This document shows positions 17,272 to 25,530 of a DNA stretch of 64,000 bases, in pieces. The translations under genes and the position numbers were made by a program. Below the pieces are notes generated by a model. That model had not been told where the DNA came from. It made no database searches and was given only the letters and a program-made list of their open reading frames with translations. Every line of letters begins with the position of its first letter. Within the stretch, counting starts at the first letter, position 1. Source of the DNA: Gammaproteobacteria bacterium (lineage in GTDB: Bacteria > Pseudomonadota > Gammaproteobacteria > HK1); contig JAJFJV010000019.1 in the NCBI GenBank assembly GCA_021773635.1, positions 62,001 to 126,000 of the forward strand. The letters are read 5' to 3'.

Positions 17272-18189
17272 ATGAGTGACCACCACCATCACAATCATGG
17301 CCATAGCCTTGCGGGCACCGATGAAAAGCGAGTGTTGCAAGCATTGCTGCTGACCGGCGGCTTCATGCTGGTAGAGGTGGTGGGCGGAGTCCTTTCCGGC
17401 TCCCTCGCGCTGCTGGCCGATGCCGGTCACATGCTTGCCGATACCGTGGCCCTCGGACTCGCCTGGCTGGCGATACGAGCGGCGCGCAAGCCGGCCGATG
17501 AACGGCGCTCCTATGGCTATCAGCGCTTTCAAGTGCTGGCCGCCTTCGTCAACGGCGGCGCGCTATTTCTGGTGGTGGCCTGGATCGGTGTAGAGGCCGT
17601 GGATCGGCTACTGGAGCCGAGACCAGTGCTCGGCGGCATGATGCTGGTGGTCGCCATCATCGGCCTGCTGGTCAATCTCGCAGCCTTTGCTCTGTTGCAT
17701 GGTGGCGGGCGGGAAAATATCAATATCCGGGCCGCCGCACTGCACGTGCTGGGGGATCTGCTGGGCTCCGTCGCGGCCATCGTTGCGGCGCTGGTGATCC
17801 TCTGGACCGGCTGGTTTCCCATCGATCCGCTGCTCTCGGTGTTGGTGGCCGCACTAATTCTCCGCAGCGCGTGGGCGGTAGTGCGTCAATCCGGACACAT
17901 ATTGCTGGAGGGAACGCCCAGTGATATCAATTCCGAAATTGTTAGCCAGGTACTGAGTGAAACGGTGCCGGGTATCAAGGATGTCCATCACCTGCATGCC
18001 TGGTCCCTGACGCCAGAAAAGCGCATCGTCACCCTGCACGCCCGCGTGGAGGAAGGTGCGGACGAGTGCGCGGTGATACTGGGAATCAAGGCCGAGCTAT
18101 CGGCACAATTTCAGGTCGATCATGTCACCGTCCAGATCGAACGTGGCCACTGCCTGGATGAAGACTGTCTGCACGAGCGCAAACATTAA
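17272..18189 (+). CDS. Cation diffusion facilitator (zinc/cadmium exporter)
   Basis: The product is 305 residues from ATG 17272 (a GTG at 17263 is also open). A His-rich N-terminus ([10 protein letters not shown]) is followed by six membrane helices. The paired metal sites are HMLADT in helix 2 and HVLGDLLGS in helix 5, the H-D/H-D set of Zn-type CDF proteins (ZitB/CzcD). A cytosolic ferredoxin-like domain ([22 protein letters not shown]) ends the protein with a His/Cys tail. It exports Zn2+ by proton antiport. It is divergent from aroC. Confidence 0.92.
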   Translation: MSDHHHHNHGHSLAGTDEKRVLQALLLTGGFMLVEVVGGVLSGSLALLADAGHMLADTVALGLAWLAIRAARKPADERRSYGYQRFQVLAAFVNGGALFLVVAWIGVEAVDRLLEPRPVLGGMMLVVAIIGLLVNLAAFALLHGGGRENINIRAAALHVLGDLLGSVAAIVAALVILWTGWFPIDPLLSVLVAALILRSAWAVVRQSGHILLEGTPSDINSEIVSQVLSETVPGIKDVHHLHAWSLTPEKRIVTLHARVEEGADECAVILGIKAELSAQFQVDHVTVQIERGHCLDEDCLHERKH

Positions 18190-18323
18190 AGGGGTCTCTA
18201 ATAACCCGTCACACCAGCGGGGCCTGTCCCGCCGGAATGAAGACTTGAACTGTTAGTACAGGGTGTCCACTAAACCGCAGGAACTATCCCGTCCGTTCGA
18301 ACGACTTGATAGGGAGGCTTTGA

Positions 18324-18420
18324 TTTATTCTGGACGAAGTAGATTGTGATTCAAAATGTTCAGCTTTGAGGCGCTGATCGCACGTAATAGCTGGCTATTG
18401 CGAAGAGCAGCAACGATAAA
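18324..18420. repeat. Dispersed repeat, copy 2
   Basis: This is the counterpart of 5854-5953 and again lies shortly after the 3' end of a gene. It contains a small hairpin (AATAG, CTGG, CTATT). The tail up to about 18475 (ending in AGATCAGAGCTTCC) may also belong to the element but is not shared with copy 1. Confidence 0.7.
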
Positions 18421-18532
18421 GATGGACACTTTGGGCGCAAGATATCGAGTTCACGAATAGATCAGAGCTTCCTTAGGTCGGCCATCATTCGAAACACGGA
18501 AGAAGTCGAAGTACTTTTGTGTACGCTAACTC

Positions 18533-18631
18533 TTAGCCCTTCTTGGCAGCTTTTTCAGCCCGCTTTTCTTTCAACGTCTTTGCCGGCTTCTTCTTGGCCT
18601 CTTTATTTCCTTTATCCTTTCCCTTTGCCAT
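18533..18631 (-). CDS. Very small Lys-rich protein
   Basis: An open frame of 32 residues with start ATG 18629-18631 and stop TAA. An AGAGGAAAA ribosome site lies at the right distance upstream. The composition is extreme: about 14 Lys, with KEAKKKPAKTLKEKRAEKAA, predicted as a highly basic helix. I recall similar short Lys/Ala proteins, unannotated or hypothetical, in other proteobacteria. It could bind nucleic acid; that is a guess from charge. The rest of the gap 18190-18771 holds repeat DNA and no other gene that I can support. Confidence 0.6.
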   Translation of the reverse strand: MAKGKDKGNKEAKKKPAKTLKEKRAEKAAKKG

Positions 18632-18771
18632 GTCATTTTCCTCTTGTGGTTAATGCTTCATTCACCGCAATGCTTGGCCTAACGCCTAACGTTCAAGCTG
18701 TGCGGTGCAAACAATTAGAACACGGGAAGTTGAGTCTGCCCCCTATTGCCTTTTAAAGCCAATCATATTCA

Positions 18772-19914
18772 TTAACGAAATTTGTGTGGATATTCTTTCT
18801 CGCGGTTTTGAAATGAAATAATTTTTGGATTTTGAATTACTCCATTACGGATTTCTATGGATTTTGAAATTGTTTTATTCTCTTTCCACATATTTGGCCC
18901 TCCAATAACTTTTGGCAACAATGGAAGCAATGCTTTTGAAATTTCCCATGAGGCAGAATCCCAATAAAAACTAGGACTGTGATCTACTGCATAATAATAT
19001 TTATCTTCCACTTCAAACATCGGGTTTTCAAACGATGTCGGTTTGGCACACCAAAACCCCATTCCTTCGTCACAGCTTATATCAATAATCAGAGTGCCTT
19101 TCATCAACTTATCTGCGTCATGTTCGGATACAAACATTTTAGGATGGTCTGTATCTTGAAGGGTTCCGTTAACAATTATTTGAACATCTGATAATGCTTC
19201 TGAAAATGGACGGGTAACGCCGTCAGATTCAACTGCAAGTAAATTTCCCGAATCATCATTTTTCATTTGTTTAAACGTTACTCCGGGCAATTGATCACTC
19301 ACATCTGTTGCTACCCGACCCGTATAGACCGTAATGTCATGAAATCCTTGACCTTGCAATGCATATACCGCCCCCCGACTCACCGATCCGAAGCTGAGCA
19401 CGACTGCTTTTCGTGGTTTTCCATAATTGCCAACAATTCCGACAAGACTTATCGCATGATTTACTCCAGCATAGCCTGCCATTTCATTGTTTTTATAAAA
19501 AACATGCATAGCCTTATCGCCTGTTCGGCTCCATGTAAACATCTCTTCCCACGCAATAAGGGTTAATTTTCTTTCAATTGATACTTGGGTAATTTCTTTC
19601 TGTTGTACACAATGCGGCCAACCCCAGACAATTGCTCCGGCTCGCACCTGAGACAAATCTTTTGCCAGAGGTTTTGGCATTAGCACACAATCGGAACCTT
19701 TCAGTATTTCTTCTCTGGAAGAAACTCGCCCTGATGTAAGTTTGGCTAAGGTGTTATCACCCATGCCAAACCTCAACCCATAGCCTTCTTCGAAAGTGAT
19801 TTGTTTTCGTTCTCTCTGAGGAATGAGGTTTATATGTTCCGGATGAATGGCTACTCGTTTCTCGTTCTCTTTCAGCGATTTTCTAATCACGCCCACAGTT
19901 AAGAGTTGTGTCAT
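18772..19914 (-). CDS. N5-(carboxyethyl)ornithine synthase-like dehydrogenase (alanine dehydrogenase family)
   Basis: The product is 380 residues, starting MTQLLTVGVIRKSLKENEKR at ATG 19912-19914 with AAGGGGA upstream. The N-terminal part matches the AlaDH/PNT fold (ENEKRVAIHPEH). The Rossmann domain carries VVLSFGSVSRGAV, and NHAISLVGIVGNYGK and IIDISCDEGMGFW are typical of the CEOS group. The known reaction is NADPH-dependent condensation of pyruvate with ornithine or lysine. The gene is much richer in A+T than everything around it and is flanked by repeats, so it was probably acquired by transfer. The exact substrate is unproven. Confidence 0.8.
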   Translation of the reverse strand: MTQLLTVGVIRKSLKENEKRVAIHPEHINLIPQRERKQITFEEGYGLRFGMGDNTLAKLTSGRVSSREEILKGSDCVLMPKPLAKDLSQVRAGAIVWGWPHCVQQKEITQVSIERKLTLIAWEEMFTWSRTGDKAMHVFYKNNEMAGYAGVNHAISLVGIVGNYGKPRKAVVLSFGSVSRGAVYALQGQGFHDITVYTGRVATDVSDQLPGVTFKQMKNDDSGNLLAVESDGVTRPFSEALSDVQIIVNGTLQDTDHPKMFVSEHDADKLMKGTLIIDISCDEGMGFWCAKPTSFENPMFEVEDKYYYAVDHSPSFYWDSASWEISKALLPLLPKVIGGPNMWKENKTISKSIEIRNGVIQNPKIISFQNREKEYPHKFR

Positions 19915-19971
19915 ATTTTTTCCCCTTGCTTCATTTAACCGGCGGTCTCTAGTTCCTTCCGGTTGCTTCGG

Positions 19972-20086
19972 TCGGTAGCCTGGATGCAACAAAGTAAAAT
20001 ACAGGAAAAATATCCGCTTACGGTGTCAACCAACCCAGGCCCCATTTCCCGGATTCCGTTTCCCTTCATCCAGGCTACGGGCTACT
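19972..20086. repeat. REP-like inverted pair
   Basis: GGTAGCCTGGATG (19973-19985) and, inverted, CATCCAGGCTACGG (20067-20080) followed by the CCCGGATTCCG part of the same repeat type. It sits between the transferred gene and prmB. Confidence 0.55.
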
Positions 20087-20999
20087 GGTTGTAATCCGCC
20101 AACTCTGCGGCATTTAGCAAGAAGATATTCTCCCCGCCGCGGACAAAATCGAGCCACAGGAAGGGTAGCTCCGGGTAGGCAGCAGTCAGGGCCGGGCGAC
20201 TCTCACCCACCTCTACCACCAACACGCCATCAGGAGCCAGATAGCCGCCGGCCTCACGCAATATCCGGTGTACGCAGTCCAGACCATCCGCACCGGAGGC
20301 GAGGCCCATGGCCGGTTCGTGGTGGTACTCATCGGGCAAGGCTGCTACCGAGGCATCACTGACATAGGGGGGGTTACTGACAATCAAGTCAAAAGTCCCA
20401 TCCACTTGGGAAAACAGGTCCGATTCCACCAATACCACCCGCTCTTTAAGGCCCAAGGCCCCGATATTCTGGTGCGCAACCGCAAGTGCCTCGGGCGAAA
20501 GATCAACGCCGACCACTTCAGCCTCTGGAAAAGCCTGGGCACAGGCCGCTGCGATGCAGCCACAACCCGTACAAAGGTCGAGGATGCGCCCCACCTCGAC
20601 CCCATCCAGCCAGGGTGAAAACCCACTCTCTACCAGCTCTGCAATGGGGGAACGGGGTACCAGCACACGCTCATCCACGTAGTAGGGGCTGCCGGCAAAC
20701 CAGGCGGTGTGGGTGATATAGGCGGCGGGGATGCGTTCTTCGATGCGGCGCAGCAGATTGGCCAACACCTGCTCCCGCTCCGGCTGCGTTAAAACTGCGT
20801 GCCAAAGCTCCGCGGGCAAGCCGGGCTCCAGATGAAGCGTACCGAGCACCAGGGCCAGGGCCTCGTCCAGCGCATTGTCGGCGCCGTGACCAAAACACAG
20901 GCCCGCCTCATTGAAACGGCTGGTACCCCAGCGCACAAAATCGGCGGGGGTGCGCAACTCGGCGCGGACCGCCTCCATAGGGATCGCTTGGCTGGACAC
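20082..20999 (-). CDS. prmB: Ribosomal protein uL3 N5-glutamine methyltransferase
   Basis: The product is 305 residues. The start is GTG 20997-20999, with GGAG 6 bases upstream; an internal ATG (20976-20978) is the alternative. An N-terminal helical domain precedes the SAM-binding motif ILDLCTGCGCIA, then VVGVDLSPEAL and the catalytic NPPY (SNPPYVSD). The PrmB-type PRSPIAELVESGFSPWL segment distinguishes it from PrmC. It methylates a Gln of L3 during 50S assembly. Confidence 0.93.
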   Translation of the reverse strand: MSSQAIPMEAVRAELRTPADFVRWGTSRFNEAGLCFGHGADNALDEALALVLGTLHLEPGLPAELWHAVLTQPEREQVLANLLRRIEERIPAAYITHTAWFAGSPYYVDERVLVPRSPIAELVESGFSPWLDGVEVGRILDLCTGCGCIAAACAQAFPEAEVVGVDLSPEALAVAHQNIGALGLKERVVLVESDLFSQVDGTFDLIVSNPPYVSDASVAALPDEYHHEPAMGLASGADGLDCVHRILREAGGYLAPDGVLVVEVGESRPALTAAYPELPFLWLDFVRGGENIFLLNAAELADYNQ

Positions 21000-21050
21000 T
21001 GTGTACTCCGAATTCAGGGAGATATCACTGCGCTCCCATTAACTAGAATC

Positions 21051-21136
21051 CGTCATACCGGGCTTGAACCGGTATCCAGTCAGCACTTGAAAAACTGGAT
21101 TCCGGCGCAGCAAAAAACGCTGTCCGGAATGACGGG
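21051..21136. repeat. Extragenic repeat with GTCAT(A/T)CCGG ends
   Basis: CGTCATACCGGGC at the left and GGAATGACGGGGC at the right form inverted ends around CTGGATTCCGG and GCGCAGCAAAAAACGC. The GCGCAGCAAAAAA core recurs at 24451-24480, so the two are one family. Confidence 0.6.
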
Positions 21137-21222
21137 GCCTTTTCTTGATTTTCATGCCTCCCAAGCTTCCATACATCCGTTGGTTCAAGCAGGACAACTG
21201 AGAAGGATATATAAAGCAGGGC

Positions 21223-22824
21223 TTAAAGCGAAAAGCCCGGGATACTGCCATGATCCACTTCATCAATCTGCTCGGGCTGCAGAAATTTTTCCGCATACTG
21301 GAGATAAATCTTCTCGCGCACGAAGATATCGAAGAGGTCCGGATCAATGTGCTGGTTCTGCTTCATGCGCCCGAGGATGGTTAGCGCCAGCGATAGCGGC
21401 ATGGCCTTTTTGTACGGCCGGTCACCCGCGGTCAGCGCCTCGAAAATATCGGCGATTCCCATGGCCCGTGCCTGTACCGACATCTGCTTACCGGTGAGTC
21501 CCTTGGGATAGCCCGTGCCATCCATGTGCTCGTGATGCCCGCCGGCAAATTCCGGTACGCGCTGCAAATGTTTTGGGTAAGGCAAGGATTCCAGCATCTT
21601 GATAGTGGCAACGATGTGGTAGTTGATGACCTTCCGCTCCTCTGCGGTAAGGGTTCCACGTACCACCGTGAGGTTATAGACCTCATTCTCGGTCAGCAGC
21701 GGCTGCTCCACACCCTCGTTATCGGTGTAACGGTAGTCGGCGATGCGCCGTACCCGTGCCTGGGCCTCGTCACTCATGGCCTCACCGCCGACATTACAGG
21801 TGCGCAGAAAGTCGAGATCCGCATCCAGCTCCGCCAGACGCCCGGCCACTCCCTCATCCGCCGCCGCCCCTTCCAGCTGCGCGCGCAAAATTTGATTTTC
21901 CAGTTGCTGCTTAAGCAGCGCGACACGGCTTTCTACCAGCGCTATGCGATCAAAAATGGTCTCCAGCTTGGTGGCCTTGTCCACCACGTACTCCGGCGTC
22001 GTGACCTTGCCACAATCGTGCAACCAGCCCGCTATCTGCAGCTCGTAGCGCTCTTCATCGCTCATGGAGAAGTCCCGCAGCGCTCCGTAGTCCACCTTCG
22101 CCATGGCATCAGCCAGCATCAGGGTGAGCTCGGGCACCCGTCGACAGTGACCACCGGTGTAGGGAGACTTGTCATCAATGGCGTTGGCCATCAATTCGAT
22201 GAAGGATTCGAACAACACCCGCTGCTCATCGATAAGCCGTTTGTTGGTGAGTGAGATCGCCGCCTGGGAGGCTAGCGACTCCACCAGTCCCTGGTCTTCC
22301 TCGGTAAACGGGATCACGGTCTCGCCATCGGCATCCCGTGCATTGATGAGCTGAAGAACGCCAATCACCGCGTCCTCGTGGTTGCGCATGGGTACCGTCA
22401 GAAAAGAAATGGAGCGATAGCCCGCCTTGCGATCGAATTCCCGAGTGCCGGAGAAATCAAAATCCTCGGAAGCATAGGCATCGGGGATATTGACCGTTTC
22501 GACGGTTACTGCCGCCCGCGCCGCCACCATATGATCGTTGGGCTCGCCATCCGCACTGTAGAGGTCGAGGGGCGGCAGTGTGATGGCTTTGCCGCTGGTG
22601 CCACCGAGATGGAGGCCCAGCGACTCGGTAAACATTGTCTCAAATACAAGCTGGCCCTCATCAGACGTGGAATAGAGGGTGCCGCCATCGGCGTTGGTGA
22701 GCTCCCGGGCATTCTGCAGGATGAGCTCCAGCAGACGCGAATTATCCTTTTCCGAAGACAGCGCGAAGCCTACCTCCGTGAGCCTGCGGATAAGATCAAT
22801 GGGGGACGAGTTTCTCGTACTCAT
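21223..22824 (-). CDS. GAF plus HD-GYP phosphodiesterase
   Basis: The product is 533 residues. The start at ATG 22822-22824 is chosen because the GAF domain begins soon after; the upstream 34 codons look non-coding. GAF spans about 20-195 (ELTNADGGTLYSTSDEGQLVFE and SFLTVPMRNHEDAVIGVLQLIN). The HD-GYP domain follows with YTGGHCRRVPEL, WLHDCGKV and HHEHMDGTGYPKGL, an intact HHExxDGxGYP signature. An insert of about 100 residues with a coiled coil separates the HD and GYP halves. It likely degrades cyclic-di-GMP in response to a ligand bound by GAF. Confidence 0.92.
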   Translation of the reverse strand: MSTRNSSPIDLIRRLTEVGFALSSEKDNSRLLELILQNARELTNADGGTLYSTSDEGQLVFETMFTESLGLHLGGTSGKAITLPPLDLYSADGEPNDHMVAARAAVTVETVNIPDAYASEDFDFSGTREFDRKAGYRSISFLTVPMRNHEDAVIGVLQLINARDADGETVIPFTEEDQGLVESLASQAAISLTNKRLIDEQRVLFESFIELMANAIDDKSPYTGGHCRRVPELTLMLADAMAKVDYGALRDFSMSDEERYELQIAGWLHDCGKVTTPEYVVDKATKLETIFDRIALVESRVALLKQQLENQILRAQLEGAAADEGVAGRLAELDADLDFLRTCNVGGEAMSDEAQARVRRIADYRYTDNEGVEQPLLTENEVYNLTVVRGTLTAEERKVINYHIVATIKMLESLPYPKHLQRVPEFAGGHHEHMDGTGYPKGLTGKQMSVQARAMGIADIFEALTAGDRPYKKAMPLSLALTILGRMKQNQHIDPDLFDIFVREKIYLQYAEKFLQPEQIDEVDHGSIPGFSL

Positions 22825-22975
22825 GCTCTCTGCCCGATAGCTGGCCGGTATCAATCCCTGACTTGCGTACCCTGAACAGCCGGAAAAGATGGGGCTAATA
22901 ATGACCCGCAACACGGTACGTGGCAACCGCCTGACACCCTTGTGGATCAGGCTGTGGCCGCATTAGGATGGCGGT

Positions 22976-23728
22976 ATGGGCAAACAACCTCCCCGTCACA
23001 GGACTCACCACCTCACTGCATTTTTGCTGCTGCTGGGTTCCCTGTCGCTGGCCTGGAGTATAGCGGCGGGTGCGGCGCCGCTACCCTCCACCTTTAAGGC
23101 CCATTTCAATCTGTACTCGGGTGATTTACGTGTCGGAGAGACCACCTGGACACTTAAATCCGTCGGCAAGGATCGCCGTTTATACCAATCGCAGAGCAAT
23201 GCCACCGGCCTGATATCCCTGTTTCGCCAGCGCAAGATCCTGGAACAAAGCGAATGGCATGAGAAAGACGGCATCCTGCTGCCGCTTAGCTATCTCTATG
23301 AGCGCTCCGGCGGCTCCCGGGAGCGACGCATGGAAATCGCCTTCGACTGGCAGCAAGGTATCGCTCACCATACCATCCGTGGCGACACCTGGCGCCTGCC
23401 GATACAGAAAGGCACCGTGGACAAGCTCTCCTATCTGCTGCTGCTAATGCGCGATCTCACGGACGGCAAGCGCGAGATGCGTTATCCCATAGCCGATGGT
23501 GGCCGCCTCAAAACCTACCACCTCAAAGTCATCGGTGAAGAACTTCTGGAGACCGCCCTGGGGCCACTTAAAACCCTGAAGGTCCAACGTCTGCGTGAAA
23601 GCGGCAAACGAAATACGGTGGTGTGGTGTGCCATACGCTATGGCTATTTCCCAGTCCAGATTGGGCACCGCGAGAAAGATGGCACCCGTGTAGTCCTGCG
23701 TATTAACTCGCTTGAGGGGCTCCCGTGA
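22976..23728 (+). CDS. Exported DUF3108 protein
   Basis: The product is 250 residues, with AGGATGG upstream and a signal peptide (AFLLLLGSLSLAWSIAAGAA). The mature part matches the DUF3108 family: FKAHFNLYSGDLRVGETTW, the LISLFRQRKILEQSEW middle and the RYGYFPVQIGHREKDGTRV end. These are periplasmic beta-rich proteins of unknown role. It overlaps the DsbA-like gene by 4 bases (GTGA), so they are translationally coupled. Confidence 0.87.
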   Translation: MGKQPPRHRTHHLTAFLLLLGSLSLAWSIAAGAAPLPSTFKAHFNLYSGDLRVGETTWTLKSVGKDRRLYQSQSNATGLISLFRQRKILEQSEWHEKDGILLPLSYLYERSGGSRERRMEIAFDWQQGIAHHTIRGDTWRLPIQKGTVDKLSYLLLLMRDLTDGKREMRYPIADGGRLKTYHLKVIGEELLETALGPLKTLKVQRLRESGKRNTVVWCAIRYGYFPVQIGHREKDGTRVVLRINSLEGLP

Positions 23729-24360
23729 GCAGTGCGCTTCTCTACTACGTACTGGATCCCATGTGCAGCTGGTGCTGGGGTTTCCGGCCCGAGTTTGAGG
23801 CCCTGTGTCTAAAACTCCCCGCTGGCACCCGGATACGCTATGTGATGGGTGGGCTCGCAACCGACAGCGACGAGCCCATGGACCCGCAGACCCGGAGCTA
23901 CGTGCAAGGTGCCTGGGACGCGGTGGAGGCCCGTACCGGGGCGCGCTTTAATCGGGATTTCTGGAGCCGCTGCAAACCCCGGCGCTCAACCTACCCCGCC
24001 TGCCGCGCGGTGATTGCTGCAAGTGAGCTGGACGAAGGTGGGGCGGCGAACATGATTGAGGCGATTCAGCACGCCTACTATCGGGATGCACGCAATCCCT
24101 CGGATAACAGCACCCTCATCGCCCTCGCCGTAGAACTCGGGCTGGATGAGGCCCGCTTCAGCCAATTACTGACCGCCCCCGAAACCGAAGCGGCACTACA
24201 GGCCGACCTCGCGCTGTGTCTTGAGCTTGGCGTCTCGGGTTTTCCCAGCCTGGTGCTGGAACACGACAAACAACGCACTATCCTGCTGTCGGGCTATGGC
24301 AAGGCGAGCGACATCCTGAAGCGACTGGAGACGGCGCTAGCTACAACTAAAAAAACGTAG
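23725..24360 (+). CDS. DsbA-family thioredoxin-fold protein
   Basis: The product is 211 residues from GTG 23725. A thioredoxin fold with a helical insert carries DPMCSWCWGF near the N-terminus (CxxC at about 14-17) and the cis-Pro loop GVSGFPSLVLE. It has no signal peptide, so it is probably cytosolic, like FrnE-type disulfide isomerases. It is coupled to the upstream DUF3108 gene. Confidence 0.87.
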   Translation: MSSALLYYVLDPMCSWCWGFRPEFEALCLKLPAGTRIRYVMGGLATDSDEPMDPQTRSYVQGAWDAVEARTGARFNRDFWSRCKPRRSTYPACRAVIAASELDEGGAANMIEAIQHAYYRDARNPSDNSTLIALAVELGLDEARFSQLLTAPETEAALQADLALCLELGVSGFPSLVLEHDKQRTILLSGYGKASDILKRLETALATTKKT

Positions 24361-24383
24361 GACGGACCGCTAGAGATATCCAA

Positions 24384-24553
24384 ACGTCATCCGCGCTCCA
24401 CAATCCTTCCGTCATCCCGGCCAAACGAAGTGCGCGCCGGGATCCAGGAAACGGAAGCGCAGCAAAAAATTCACCGTCTTATCTTGATAGTGTGGTGGAT
24501 CTCATTGCCATGCCTGTACGCTCTGGATTACCCGTTTCCACGGGCAATGACGG
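24384..24553. repeat. Extragenic repeat pair (GTCATCCCGGCC type)
   Basis: The gap between the DsbA-like gene and the dehydrogenase is filled with CGTCATCC, CCGTCATCCCGGCC, CCGGGATCCAGG and, at the far end, CGGGCAATGACGGC in inverse sense. It belongs to the same family as 21051-21136. Confidence 0.6.
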
Positions 24554-24573
24554 CAAGGTGAGTGGGCTCCACC

Positions 24574-25464
24574 CTATGGCTGATTAAGCAGACGAATCAG
24601 ACTGGAGGTATCCCAGCGCCCACCGCCACGGGCCTGCAACGTACTGTAAAACTGGTCCACCAGCGCCGTCACCGGTAGCAAAGCCCCACGCTTTTTTGCC
24701 TCCCGCAGGCAAATCGCCAGATCCTTGCTCATCCAGTCCACAGCAAAGCCAAAATCAAACTGATCCGCCAGCATGGTCTTGCCGCGGTTATCCATCTGCC
24801 AGGACTGGGCCGCCCCTTTGGAGATCACATCCAGTACCCGCTCGCCATCGAGTCCGGCACGTTGGGCAAAGTGCATGGCCTCGGCGAGGCCCTGTACCAG
24901 TCCGGCGATGCAGATCTGATTGACCATTTTAGTGCGCTGTCCGGATCCCACCGGCCCCATCAGGGTCACCGCCTTGGCATAGCTGTCGATAACTACCTCC
25001 ACCCGGGTGAAAACCGCCGCCTCACCGCCCGCCATTACCGTCAGGGCCCCGGTCTCCGCCCCTACCTGCCCACCGGATACGGGTGCATCAAGAAAGTGAA
25101 ACCGCCCCGCTTGCGCGCATGCCTCCAGTTCTTCCGCCAACTCCGCTGAGGCCGTGGTGTGGTCGACAAATACGGCCCCTGCAGCCATACCGGAAAATGC
25201 CCCGGACTCACCCAGCACCACCGCACGTACGTCGTCATCATTGCCAACGCAGGAAAACACCACATCTGCGCCCCGGGCCGCGGCCGCCGGAGTATCCGCG
25301 GAAGTGCCGGGATAGCTGCTCAGCCAGGCCTCGGCCCGTTTCCGGGTCCGGTTATATACCGTGACTTCATAACCCGCTTGGGCCAGATGCCCCGCCATGG
25401 GAAAACCCATGGTTCCAAGGCCGAGAAAAGCCACTCTGCGAACCGCATTCTGAATATCAGCCAT
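24574..25464 (-). CDS. NAD(P)-dependent beta-hydroxyacid dehydrogenase
   Basis: The product is 296 residues, with GGGGAG upstream of the ATG. The Rossmann motif VAFLGLGTMGFPMAGHLA lies at the N-terminus. The substrate motif DAPVSGGQVGAETGALTVM and the catalytic Lys region (KMVNQICIAG) belong to the 3-hydroxyisobutyrate/tartronate semialdehyde reductase family (GarR, MmsB, GLYR). It has the Asn-Arg pair after the second strand (VYNRTRKRAEAW), which favours NADP. The substrate is not certain. It is divergent from uup. Confidence 0.88.
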   Translation of the reverse strand: MADIQNAVRRVAFLGLGTMGFPMAGHLAQAGYEVTVYNRTRKRAEAWLSSYPGTSADTPAAAARGADVVFSCVGNDDDVRAVVLGESGAFSGMAAGAVFVDHTTASAELAEELEACAQAGRFHFLDAPVSGGQVGAETGALTVMAGGEAAVFTRVEVVIDSYAKAVTLMGPVGSGQRTKMVNQICIAGLVQGLAEAMHFAQRAGLDGERVLDVISKGAAQSWQMDNRGKTMLADQFDFGFAVDWMSKDLAICLREAKKRGALLPVTALVDQFYSTLQARGGGRWDTSSLIRLLNQP

Positions 25465-25530
25465 TACATTCTCCCCATCACTTCGATGTTAGAATTTCGC
25501 GTTTCCCTGTCAGCATAGCGAATACTTTAC

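Noticed and set aside
17185-17532. Longer N-terminus for AroC
   Set aside because: The extra open frame has no similarity to chorismate synthase and runs through the divergent promoter region and the start of the CDF gene.
18247-18260. LexA box (CTGTTAGTACAG)
   Set aside because: The spacing between CTGT and ACAG is 4 instead of 8 bases.
18190-18330. tRNA gene or attachment site near CGTTCGAACG
   Set aside because: The short palindrome resembles a T-loop, but no cloverleaf can be folded around it.
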